15,451 nucleotides of DNA, from NCBI GenBank assembly GCA_964388665.1, contig CAYMBJ010000084.1:1-15451 (forward strand), read 5' to 3'. The first letter of the stretch is position 1. Each line of letters opens with the position of its first letter. This stretch comes from CALCCV01 sp964388665. Lineage in GTDB: Bacteria > Bdellovibrionota > Bdellovibrionia > Bdellovibrionales > Bdellovibrionaceae. Positions 6,916 through 14,009 of the stretch are shown here, in pieces. A program made the position numbers and the translations under genes. The notes beneath the pieces are model-generated. The model was not told the DNA's origin. It saw nothing but the letters and a program-made list of their open reading frames with translations, and made no database searches.

Positions 6916-8422
6916 CGACGATGCTGGATTAAGACTTTCGGTCAAAGCCGCACTATCAGCTACGAATCGCTTTGATGTTGATGAAGCTCACGACGGCGTC
7001 GCAGCTGTTGAAAAGATAAAGTCTTCTGAAGAAAAGTATTCTATAGTTATTCTTGATGTTGATATGCCACGAATGAATGGCCTACAGGCCCTTCGTGAAA
7101 TCAAAGAGTTTGATCCTGGAATCATCGTCATAATGTTAACCGCACATGCTATGCTCAATGATGCTGTCCAGGCAGTGAAAGATGGCGCCTATAACTATCT
7201 GCCGAAGCCTATTTCTGGTGACGACTTGGTGCTCTTGGTAGACAAAGCCGTGACTGCTCACACATTGATTTCTAATATCGCCGCATCAGCACCCGTACTA
7301 ATGGAATCCGGTCGTAAGATCATTGGCAACACGAGCCAGATGCAAAAGGTATTCAATATCATTCACCGTTTGGCCAAGGTTGACACTCCTGTGTTGATTC
7401 GTGGATCTTCGGGCACGGGTAAAGAGTTGGTGGCTCGCGCGATACATTTCAATTCTTCACGCAAAGAAGGAAAGTTTGTCGGAATCAATTGCTCTGCCAT
7501 ACCTGAGAATCTTTTTGAATCAGAGCTTTTTGGTCATGAAAAGGGCTCATTTACCGGTGCCGATCAAAGAAAAATTGGTAAGTTTCAATACGCTGAAGGT
7601 GGGACTCTTTTTTTAGATGAGATTGGCGATATGCCGGCACTGATGCAGGTCAAAATTTTGCGAGTGCTTCAAGAAAAGATGTTCACTCCTGTTGGCTCTA
7701 ATCGTGAGATTGCGTCAAATGTTCGCATCATTGCGGCGACGAATCGCCCCCTAGAGGACATGATCACAAAGGGGACTTTTCGTGAAGATCTGTTCTATCG
7801 TTTAAATGTCGTGCCGATCTTTCTTCCCGCTCTTGGAGAGCGAAAGAATGATTTGGATCACTTGATAAATCTATTCATCAAAAAATTCAATGTTGCTCAT
7901 TGTAAGAGAATTGCTGGTGTGAGTAGGGACGCATTGGCGGCAATGAAGCGCTACGATTGGCCAGGAAACATTCGTGAGCTCGAAAATGTAGTTGAACATG
8001 CGTTTGTTTTGGAGTCTTCAAATATTTTGACATTGGGTTCGTTGCCGGAAAAGCTGCTGAGCGCAGTGGGCGTCAGTATGATTGATATTGAAGATGAAGA
8101 TATCGAAATCGGCATTTTGCCTCCTGACGGAAATAGACCTTCGAGCGAAGCCACTGATGCAGATGATGATATGACTGCGGGTGATGATGGCAGTTGCGAA
8201 GATTCTGAGGAGGGCATTCCAGGTCTCGTCTTGGGTGGAGTAGACCAGGCCTTGGATTTTAATTTGCAAAAAGAGGCTTTTGAAAAAGAATTTATTATCA
8301 AAGCTCTGAAAACCTTTAAGGGCCGAATCAATCAAACGGCTCAGCACGCCAACATTCCAAAAAAGACTTTGCTGAGAAAAATTGAAAAGTACGGCATCAT
8401 TGCTCGCGACTATTCGGTTTAA
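6893..8422 (+). CDS. NtrC-family sigma-54-dependent response regulator
   Basis: A 509-residue regulator with three modules. The receiver has acidic pocket D8/D9, phospho-acceptor Asp55 (LDVDMP), Thr83 and Lys105. The AAA+ domain (about 143-380) has Walker A GSSGTGKE (171-178), the sigma-54-contacting loop as GSFTGA (218-223, a common variant of GAFTGA) and Walker B LFLDE (Asp242/Glu243). The C-terminus has a Fis-type helix-turn-helix (about 465-505, GRINQTAQHANIPKKTLLRKI). It should activate sigma-54 promoters on phosphorylation by the overlapping kinase. The ATG at 6893 follows AGGGGAGG inside the kinase gene, so translation is coupled. Odd: about residues 398-441 form a very acidic linker (18 Asp/Glu, one Arg) between the AAA+ domain and the DNA-binding domain. 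No clear GG/GC sigma-54 promoter was found in the window, so its targets are probably elsewhere. Confidence 0.94.
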   Translation: MLKVLVVDDDAGLRLSVKAALSATNRFDVDEAHDGVAAVEKIKSSEEKYSIVILDVDMPRMNGLQALREIKEFDPGIIVIMLTAHAMLNDAVQAVKDGAYNYLPKPISGDDLVLLVDKAVTAHTLISNIAASAPVLMESGRKIIGNTSQMQKVFNIIHRLAKVDTPVLIRGSSGTGKELVARAIHFNSSRKEGKFVGINCSAIPENLFESELFGHEKGSFTGADQRKIGKFQYAEGGTLFLDEIGDMPALMQVKILRVLQEKMFTPVGSNREIASNVRIIAATNRPLEDMITKGTFREDLFYRLNVVPIFLPALGERKNDLDHLINLFIKKFNVAHCKRIAGVSRDALAAMKRYDWPGNIRELENVVEHAFVLESSNILTLGSLPEKLLSAVGVSMIDIEDEDIEIGILPPDGNRPSSEATDADDDMTAGDDGSCEDSEEGIPGLVLGGVDQALDFNLQKEAFEKEFIIKALKTFKGRINQTAQHANIPKKTLLRKIEKYGIIARDYSV

Positions 8423-8441
8423 TGAGGACACGCCCTCTTTT

Positions 8442-8501
8442 GAGCCTATCCCAAAATTCAACTCTGACTTCCGCAGCAGATCTGAATTTTGGGATAGACT
8501 C
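8442..8501. repeat. 15-bp perfect inverted repeat (extended to 19 with one mismatch) between convergent genes
   Basis: CTATCCCAAAATTCA at 8446-8460 pairs exactly with TGAATTTTGGGATAG at 8483-8497 across a 22-nt loop; three further pairs (GAG/CTC) extend the stem outward after one mismatch. It sits 20 nt after the response-regulator stop and about 50 nt beyond the end of the minus-strand gene, so it may work as a terminator or mRNA end for both directions. It lacks an adjacent T-run; a looser T-rich stretch lies at 8529-8539. A mobile palindromic element copied elsewhere in the genome is an alternative. Confidence 0.6.
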
Positions 8502-8504
8502 TTA

Positions 8505-8549
8505 GCTTCTGTCGAAGCAGGGGGCAGATTTTCTTTTTTCAGGCGCCTG
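8505..8549 (+). terminator. Weak candidate terminator region and a 10-bp palindrome
   Basis: A short hairpin, GCTTC-TGTC-GAAGC (about 8505-8518), is followed after about 10 nt by a T-rich tract (TTTTCTTTTTT, 8529-8539). The perfect palindrome CAGGCGCCTG (8540-8549) then abuts the stop codon of the minus-strand gene. The spacing is poor for a classic intrinsic terminator. Confidence 0.25.
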
Positions 8550-9386
8550 TTAAATTTTTAAGATGTCTTTTAGTATGATGATCTGTGTAGATGAGATACG
8601 TGGGTCAGCTTTGAGCTGTGAAACAAAATCCGATAAATAGATTGCGCTTTTTGGGCGTACTTTTAGGATCATACCGGTTTTGTTTCGCCAGACCTCTTGA
8701 AGGCCATGGTCTTTTAGGATTTCACCGGGGCGCGCACTGGGCTCCAGCACAATCTCCATTTCACCAGTGAGAATCGAAGCCAAACTAAGAATGGGATCAT
8801 AGAGGATCAGGTTGTGTTTGCCAAAATCCGCTTCAGTAATTTTTGTATCCGACGGAACAATCGCAAAGTTGCCAAAGCTTAGGGCGGGATCATGTACTGA
8901 AGTGGCGTTCTTTTTAATCGCAGTGTAATTCTCTAGAAGCTGCCACTGTCCGCGCCCCAGGCCAAGATCTGCGCTCGATAGCGAATGTTTGGGGGTAGAT
9001 TTGAGAATCTCTATTAACTGTGATGAAAGCTGCTGCGGGTGCTGAACAGGTCGGGCACTGACAGTGAGTATCTGCTTTTGAATTTTAGATTGCATTTGAC
9101 TATTAAAAGTTCTTTGTCCGGTATCAGAATTGCTTTTTGCTGGCTCACGATTTTGCGCTCGGAGAGCGGAGCTTTGATTTGAAATGCCCTGCCTAGCGAG
9201 GCGACTGGAAACCGTATATTTGGGAGTTGCGGCCTCTAAAGACTTTGCACCACGAGGGCTGTTGATAATTTCCCTTTTAGATATTGAGGTAGAATTGATA
9301 TCAAAGGAATTATTCTTTGTCGTGACCAAATTTAGCAGGGCCGCAATGAGTAGAATTGTGGAAAAACTTAACAGTGCTCGATTCAA
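8550..9386 (-). CDS. Membrane-anchored protein with a subtilase-propeptide-like C-terminus
   Basis: A 278-residue protein encoded directly after the subtilase. Residues 4-21 are a signal peptide or anchor. About 25-135 is a low-complexity Ser/Gln/Arg/Lys region. The C-terminal segment 208-271 resembles subtilase propeptides: GEMEIVLEPSARPGEILKDH, then GLQEVW, a ILKVRP strand and FVSQLKADPRIS, matching the family pattern G-E-hydrophobic, L-x-x-x-G-L, V-x-V/hydrophobic strand, L-x-A-D-P-x-V. The subtilase next door has no such domain. The likely role is a trans-acting folding chaperone or inhibitor of that protease, by inference. The start is TTG 9386, 7 nt after an AGGG that overlaps the subtilase stop codon; the 9-nt gap implies translational coupling. 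The resemblance is by eye and could be wrong. Confidence 0.6.
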   Translation of the reverse strand: MNRALLSFSTILLIAALLNLVTTKNNSFDINSTSISKREIINSPRGAKSLEAATPKYTVSSRLARQGISNQSSALRAQNREPAKSNSDTGQRTFNSQMQSKIQKQILTVSARPVQHPQQLSSQLIEILKSTPKHSLSSADLGLGRGQWQLLENYTAIKKNATSVHDPALSFGNFAIVPSDTKITEADFGKHNLILYDPILSLASILTGEMEIVLEPSARPGEILKDHGLQEVWRNKTGMILKVRPKSAIYLSDFVSQLKADPRISSTQIIILKDILKI

Positions 9387-9395
9387 AAAATTACC

Positions 9396-11144
9396 CTACC
9401 TTCCGTCAACAATTAGGCTCCAAGAGTTGAGCCGACCTGTGATTCCCCGATTGGCGTCAAGGACTGTTAACTTCCAGCTACCAGTTGCGGATTCGCCATA
9501 GAAGGCATTGGTCAATAGCGATTCGTTAAGAAAGTCTTCTTCCCCAGCAAGAGCATTTTTGAAGGGAATGACGATGCTTTTGGTGCCAGACGGGGACGTT
9601 AACATGACTGCCAGATCGCCAATGTCTTTGTGAGATATGCTGAGTTTGATAGTTACGGCTTCAACAATAAGGGCTTCGCTCACCAGTTGAGTTGCTGATG
9701 CTCCCGTTGCGTCCATATCGGGGATGCTGATGCTAATGCTGCCAGACGCTTTGGTGATGCGTTTGAGTGGCGCCTCGGATAGATAGCCCTGATTTGAATT
9801 GATCATTGATTTCGCCAGGGCCACTGCGGCATCGGTGTCGAGCATACCAAAGCCAAAAAAATTGTGAAAATTAAAACCGGCTTTGTTTTTTATCCATGGC
9901 GCCTCCCAGTCCACATTGAGGAGCGTCTCCTCATCATCTTTTGGATAGCTGATGGCATCGGCATTGCCGTGTATTTTTACGGCTGTTTTTGCCAAAATGT
10001 GCTTTATATCTCGCCAGTTGAGATTGGGATTGGCTTCCAGCATAAGAGCGATTGCGCCTGCAACCATGGGCGCCGCAAAAGAAGTCCCTGCGCCAACGGC
10101 ATAGTCGCAGTTGTTGTTAAGGGGATTTTTGAATCGCCTCGAAGCATAAGCCGGCGTGTTGTTTGAAAACCCAACCCCGCATCCCTGACGATCGGTCGAG
10201 AGAATTTGCAAACCGTCCAAATCCCCGCCCGGTGCGGCAAGCCATAGATTGGCACCTGGAGAGCTAAACTCTGCGGGCAATCCGTCAAACGTGAGGGCTC
10301 CCACATTGATAAATTGAATGACATTGCTATAGGTATTGAATTCGGAATTGCCAAATCGAATGGCTTTTGTCGACTTCTGAGTTCGTGGATCGACAAAAGT
10401 TTTTGAAACGACAAAGTCATTCCCAGATGACTTAACGAAGACGGTCCCCTTGCCGCCGCGATGTTCGGTGCCAGCGGCAGTGATTGCATCAGCTAATGAG
10501 GCCGGCGCGATCATTAAGGATGTCTGCGCAGCCCCCCAAGAGTTATTAGAAATATCAACATTGGCAGAAAATGACTTGGCGACAAATTCCCAACTGGCCA
10601 AGTCTCCGCCAATGAGATTTGCGCCTGCGAACTTAGCTCCAGGTGCGACGCCTTGCGTACCAATGCCATTGTTGGCCTCAGCGGCAATGATCCCAGCCAC
10701 AAAAGTGCCGTGGCCATTTTCATAGTCGCTGTCTCCAATCGGCGGTGAGACATCAGAAAGATGGGGCGAGGCCTCCAAAAAATTGAGATGTTGTCCGACT
10801 AAAGATTGTGCAGCAAGGTCTGGGTGATCAAGATCAATGCCGGTGTCGACAATCATGACTGTGACACCTTTTCCCACCAAACCCTGCCTCTTGGATTCAG
10901 TTTTATGAATATCGACGCCAATAGAGGAGCTTCCTGTGAAGAAATCGCCCTGATTGAAAACCCCCCATGAAAACTTCAACAAGGGGTCAGAATCTTGCCA
11001 GACCATTGGGTCACCAGGGGAGGCACTCTCTACTGGCCTAAAATTGGCGCTGACGCTTGAAATTTCTGATTTTGGAATGGAAAAGCCGGCCGGGCCACAG
11101 CGTGTGAGCAGCATCAATGCAAAAATATAAAAAATGATCTTCAT
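9396..11144 (-). CDS. Kexin-like subtilisin-family serine protease with P domain
   Basis: A 582-residue exported S8 protease. The catalytic triad is intact: Asp100 (VDTGID), His145 (NGHGTFVAG) and Ser355 (GTSFAAP), with oxyanion Asn242 (SSGND). The segment DPLLKFSWGVFNQG before the Asp matches the kexin-type N-terminal edge of the mature domain. The last ~110 residues form a P (homoB) domain: SISHKDIGDLAVMLTSPSGT, then GSWKLTVLDANRG and LNSWSLIVDG. The start at ATG 11144 is chosen because it begins the signal sequence (MKIIFYIFALMLLTRC); the open frame upstream to 11330 lacks coding character. Cys16 may be lipidated but Arg at -1 is unusual for a lipobox. Only about 40 residues lie between it and the mature domain, so the usual ~80-residue propeptide is missing; the downstream gene may supply it. 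Confidence 0.92.
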   Translation of the reverse strand: MKIIFYIFALMLLTRCGPAGFSIPKSEISSVSANFRPVESASPGDPMVWQDSDPLLKFSWGVFNQGDFFTGSSSIGVDIHKTESKRQGLVGKGVTVMIVDTGIDLDHPDLAAQSLVGQHLNFLEASPHLSDVSPPIGDSDYENGHGTFVAGIIAAEANNGIGTQGVAPGAKFAGANLIGGDLASWEFVAKSFSANVDISNNSWGAAQTSLMIAPASLADAITAAGTEHRGGKGTVFVKSSGNDFVVSKTFVDPRTQKSTKAIRFGNSEFNTYSNVIQFINVGALTFDGLPAEFSSPGANLWLAAPGGDLDGLQILSTDRQGCGVGFSNNTPAYASRRFKNPLNNNCDYAVGAGTSFAAPMVAGAIALMLEANPNLNWRDIKHILAKTAVKIHGNADAISYPKDDEETLLNVDWEAPWIKNKAGFNFHNFFGFGMLDTDAAVALAKSMINSNQGYLSEAPLKRITKASGSISISIPDMDATGASATQLVSEALIVEAVTIKLSISHKDIGDLAVMLTSPSGTKSIVIPFKNALAGEEDFLNESLLTNAFYGESATGSWKLTVLDANRGITGRLNSWSLIVDGR

Positions 11145-11154
11145 CCCTAACCTA

Positions 11155-11180
11155 TTATCCCTCTGAAAAGCCGGGGATAA
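11155..11180. promoter_or_regulatory. Inverted repeat in the divergent promoter region
   Basis: TTATCCC (11155-11161) and GGGATAA (11174-11180) are perfect 7-bp arms spaced by 12 nt, in the 80-nt gap between the divergent subtilase and phosphatase-like genes. This could be an operator for a dimeric regulator. On the minus strand a GATAAT within it could be a -10 element for the subtilase, but no good -35 is seen. Confidence 0.3.
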
Positions 11181-11224
11181 AAGAAGCAAATAAATCTTCT
11201 CAAATTGGTCGAGGCGCCATTCGT

Positions 11225-12193
11225 ATGTCGTGTCAAAACTGCGGGCGAGAAATTGAAGGTGGATTCTGGCCACGAATCGATTATGATTGTTTTGTGTCAG
11301 ATCGAGAAAAATTACTAACAAAAATCTCAAAATTGGAATCAGACTTGGCCAGCCGGGATCAAGAGCTGGCTCTTTATAAGCGAAAGCTTGGACTCCTTAA
11401 CGTGGAGCTGGACTCGCTGGTAAAAAAACTGAGTCGTGAGATTTTTCTAGCACAGAAGATTCAAAAATCGTTGGCCCCCACAGAGATTCCGAATATTCCG
11501 GGCTTTGAATTCAGCTCAAAGTTTGTCCCCGGGTCACAGGGAGGCGGCGATTATTTTGATATTTTTGAATTGCAGAGCCGTCTTCATTTTGCAATTTTGC
11601 TTTCACAGAGTTCTGGCTATGGAACTTCTGCGACTTTTTTATCGATCCTGATAAGGATTTTGTCGCGAAAAGAGAGTAAAAACTTTACCAATCCGGCCGA
11701 GTTTATCGAATTGATCAGAAAAGAAATTGCACCGCAACTTTCTAATGAGGACGAGCTGCATTTGATGGTGGCGATCGTTGATCGAAGAAAGTTGGATTTG
11801 CACTTTTGCAGTGCAGGCGCGACACCTGCGTTGATCAAACATGAAGATTCAGATCAGGTGACTCGACTCGAAAATCAGATGGGTCCCTTAACAACCAAAA
11901 GCCCACCGATTGATGTGAAAACTCAGTTTTTGAAAATGCCCTTGCAACCTAAAGACACCTTTGTTGCAACTTCTCTGGGTGTAGTCAATTCAGTTGATAA
12001 AAGTGGTCGAGCATGGGGTCTAAAGGGAATGGAAGATGCAATCATTTCGGCACCCCAGCGAGGTGTGCACGAAATTCGAAATGAAATTGTTTACCAGGTC
12101 GGAAAATACTGCGGGGACGAAGTGCCCAGTCGTGACTGGACCATTGTCGCGGCTGAAGTCAAAGAAAAGATTTTGAAGTTGGCGCCAGTGTGA
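11225..12193 (+). CDS. RsbU/SpoIIE-type PP2C phosphatase homologue, probably catalytically degenerate
   Basis: A 322-residue cytoplasmic protein. It has an N-terminal CxxC (C3, C6) with a further Cys22, a coiled coil at about 24-75, then a PP2C/SpoIIE fold: the helix SREIFLAQKIQKSLAPTEIP, GGGDYFD (Asp109) and a C-terminal RDWTIVAAEV (Asp304). In active RsbU-like enzymes further metal aspartates come from D-V-x-G-H-G and T-D-G motifs. Here these read SQSSGYG (Gln128 at the Asp position) and TSLGV (Leu251 at the Asp position), and the NAGH motif is SAGA. Loss of two metal ligands suggests a pseudophosphatase, perhaps a binding or scaffold protein in a partner-switching pathway. No anti-sigma or STAS gene is in the window. 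The ATG has a GAGG about 10 nt upstream; it is divergent from the subtilase and 65 nt before citrate synthase. Confidence 0.75.
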   Translation: MSCQNCGREIEGGFWPRIDYDCFVSDREKLLTKISKLESDLASRDQELALYKRKLGLLNVELDSLVKKLSREIFLAQKIQKSLAPTEIPNIPGFEFSSKFVPGSQGGGDYFDIFELQSRLHFAILLSQSSGYGTSATFLSILIRILSRKESKNFTNPAEFIELIRKEIAPQLSNEDELHLMVAIVDRRKLDLHFCSAGATPALIKHEDSDQVTRLENQMGPLTTKSPPIDVKTQFLKMPLQPKDTFVATSLGVVNSVDKSGRAWGLKGMEDAIISAPQRGVHEIRNEIVYQVGKYCGDEVPSRDWTIVAAEVKEKILKLAPV

Positions 12194-12258
12194 CCCTATT
12201 TTGCAGCATTAATTTAGAAATAAGCAATAAGCGATGATGACAACTGAAGGAGACAAAG

Positions 12259-13398
12259 ATGGCAGAGGTTAATATTTATGAGGGAGCAGTTGATAAAGGT
12301 TTAGAGGGAGTTGTCGCCTGCACGACGGCGATCTCATCGATTCAAGATGCGACGCTTAACTTTCGCGGTTACACAATTGAAGATTTGGCTCAGCACGCCT
12401 CTTTTGAAGAGGTTGCTTTTTTACTATGGAATGATCGTCTTCCCAAAAAGGAAGAACTAGATAAGTTTTCGCTCGAATTGGCGTCGAATATGGCATTGGA
12501 GCCTGATTTAATACTGGCTTTAAAAGCACTGCCTACCAAAAATGTGCATCCCATGGCTTGGTTGCGAACGGCAGTTTCAATGTTGGGTCATTTTGATCCA
12601 GATGCAAATGACCTTTCAGATGCGGCAAATCAGCGCAAAGCCATGAGGCTGACTGCGAAAATGGGATCATTGGTCTGCGCGTTTGAAGCCTTTCGCCAGA
12701 AACGTGAACCGCTGAAACCTTTACCGAATAAGAGTGTCGCTTGGAACTTTATGTACATGTTGACGGGCAAAGAGCCAGACACAGAATTTGTTAAGGTCAT
12801 GGACACCTGTTTAGTCCTGCATGCGGACCATGAGCTCAACTGCTCTGCATTTGCAACACGGGTCACAGCTTCGTCATTGAGTGACTTGCACTCAGCGATT
12901 GTTTCTGCAATTGGCGCACTTAAAGGTTCCCTTCATGGTGGAGCCAATGAACAGGTGATGCTGATGCTAAAGCGAATTGGTAGCATTGATAATGCGAAAA
13001 AATTTGTAATTGATGCTCTCAAAAATAAAGAAAAAGTGATGGGCATAGGTCACCGTGTTTACAAAAATGGCGACCCCCGTGCTCTGCTATTGCGTAAGGT
13101 GAGTGAAAAACTCACAAAGAAAATCGGTGAACCGCTTTGGTATGAAATGTCGATTTTAATTGATGATACGGTTCAAAAAGAAAAGGGCCTTCTGCCAAAT
13201 GTGGATTTTTATTCGGCAACTGTGTATTACAGCATGGGTATTCCGATTGATCTTTATACGCCCATCTTTGCTAGTTCGCGAGTCAGTGGCTGGTGCGCCC
13301 ATGCGTTTGAGCAATATGCCAACAATAGAATTTATCGTCCGCGCGGAAAATGGGTAGGAAAAACAGGATTGACTTGGATTGCGCCGGAAAAAAGATAG
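12259..13398 (+). CDS. gltA: Citrate synthase (short type)
   Basis: A 379-residue citrate synthase: condenses acetyl-CoA and oxaloacetate to citrate, the entry step of the TCA cycle, in the cytoplasm. Diagnostic motifs are the substrate segment LHADHELNCSAFATR, catalytic His226 (GSLHGGANE), catalytic His265 (GIGHRVYKNGDPRA), catalytic Asp316 (NVDFYS) and SGWCAHAFEQ with the Arg-rich NNRIYRPRG. The length matches the short Gram-positive/archaeal-like and 2-methylcitrate-synthase group rather than the ~430-residue E. coli GltA. 2-Methylcitrate synthase is therefore an alternative, but no propionate-catabolism genes are adjacent. AAGGAG lies 7 nt before the ATG. An 11-bp tandem duplication covers the stop codon. 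Confidence 0.93.
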   Translation: MAEVNIYEGAVDKGLEGVVACTTAISSIQDATLNFRGYTIEDLAQHASFEEVAFLLWNDRLPKKEELDKFSLELASNMALEPDLILALKALPTKNVHPMAWLRTAVSMLGHFDPDANDLSDAANQRKAMRLTAKMGSLVCAFEAFRQKREPLKPLPNKSVAWNFMYMLTGKEPDTEFVKVMDTCLVLHADHELNCSAFATRVTASSLSDLHSAIVSAIGALKGSLHGGANEQVMLMLKRIGSIDNAKKFVIDALKNKEKVMGIGHRVYKNGDPRALLLRKVSEKLTKKIGEPLWYEMSILIDDTVQKEKGLLPNVDFYSATVYYSMGIPIDLYTPIFASSRVSGWCAHAFEQYANNRIYRPRGKWVGKTGLTWIAPEKR

Positions 13399-13409
13399 AA
13401 AAAAGATAG
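13388..13409 (+). repeat. 11-bp tandem duplication across the citrate synthase stop codon
   Basis: AAAAAAGATAG occurs twice in tandem (13388-13398 and 13399-13409). The first copy contains the TAG stop of citrate synthase. It looks like a slippage duplication of an A-rich end. Confidence 0.7.
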
Positions 13410-13429
13410 AAATGTGGCGGAAGAAACGA

Positions 13430-13445
13430 TTCTTCTCTTGAAGAA
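13430..13445 (+). other. Small hairpin between citrate synthase and the HIT gene
   Basis: TTCTTC-TCTT-GAAGAA forms a 6-bp stem with a 4-nt loop, 28 nt before the HIT start. There is no U-tract, so it is not a convincing terminator; it may affect mRNA processing or translation. Confidence 0.3.
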
Positions 13446-13472
13446 GCATAACTAGACGGAGATAGAAAGCAA

Positions 13473-13862
13473 ATGAGCAGTGTATTTGTTAAAATCATTA
13501 ATAACGAATTACCGGCCTATAGAGTTTTTGAAGACGCAACTGTTATTGCCATATTGGCGTTAGATCAAGTTACGCCGGGGCACACGCTGGTAATTCCAAA
13601 GCAAGAAGTGAATCATTGGTTTGATGTGCCGGAAAAAGACTATTTGCATTTACAAAGTGTTGCCCAGCGAATTGCTAGGGCGCAAAAAAACGCCTTTGAT
13701 TGCCCGAGGGTTATGACAGCAACAGTAGGTTTTGAAGTGCCTCACTTTCACCTGCACTTGCTTCCCGCTTGGTCGATGGATGACTTGAATTTTCGCAATG
13801 GAAAAAAACTGCCTGCAGCAGAGATGGAAAGTGTTCTCGCAAAAATCAAAGCCCGGCTCTAA
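13473..13862 (+). CDS. HIT-family nucleotide hydrolase/transferase
   Basis: A 129-residue histidine-triad protein. Family members hydrolyse or transfer nucleoside monophosphates, for example from dinucleoside polyphosphates or adenosine phosphoramidates, in the cytoplasm. The N-terminus FVKIINNELPAYRVFED matches the HINT-like start (usually C-x-F-C-K-I-I), but the zinc-type cysteines are absent. The mid motif DQVTPGHTLVIPK is typical. The triad is PHFHLHLLPAW with His91, His93 and His95, intact. The length is normal for a HINT-type protein. GGAG lies about 13 nt before the ATG. It is co-directional with citrate synthase 74 nt upstream and may be co-transcribed with it. The exact substrate cannot be told from sequence. 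Confidence 0.9.
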   Translation: MSSVFVKIINNELPAYRVFEDATVIAILALDQVTPGHTLVIPKQEVNHWFDVPEKDYLHLQSVAQRIARAQKNAFDCPRVMTATVGFEVPHFHLHLLPAWSMDDLNFRNGKKLPAAEMESVLAKIKARL

Positions 13863-13974
13863 GAATGCAGCATTAGTAGGTGCACCAAGATCATTTTGAG
13901 ACAATATTGATTGAAAGACCTTGAGGTTAGGTGAATGGTTTCCGAATAATTCTTGACGCCTAGACCGGGTGAAC

Positions 13975-14002
13975 TGGACAATTTTTAATGTCGCGATATA
14001 AT
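13975..14002 (+). promoter_or_regulatory. Near-consensus sigma-70 promoter of the M23 peptidase gene
   Basis: TGGACA (13975-13980, 5/6) and a perfect TATAAT (13997-14002) are spaced by 16 nt. Transcription should begin about 7 nt after the -10 element, near 14008-14010, which is the ATG at 14010 itself. No Shine-Dalgarno precedes that ATG. Confidence 0.6.
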
Positions 14003-14009
14003 GATTTAG

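Noticed and set aside
7951..8461. Two minus-strand frames (126 and 147 codons) opposite the regulator C-terminus
   Set aside because: The Ser/Pro-rich translation is just the complement of the acidic linker and helix-turn-helix of the regulator.
11145..11330. Upstream extension of the subtilase frame by 62 codons
   Set aside because: It would overlap the divergent phosphatase-like gene, has no propeptide or signal character, and the signal sequence begins at ATG 11144.
12194..12212. TGCAGCATTA shared with 13866-13875
   Set aside because: A single 10-bp match in AT-rich intergenic DNA with unlike flanks; expected by chance.
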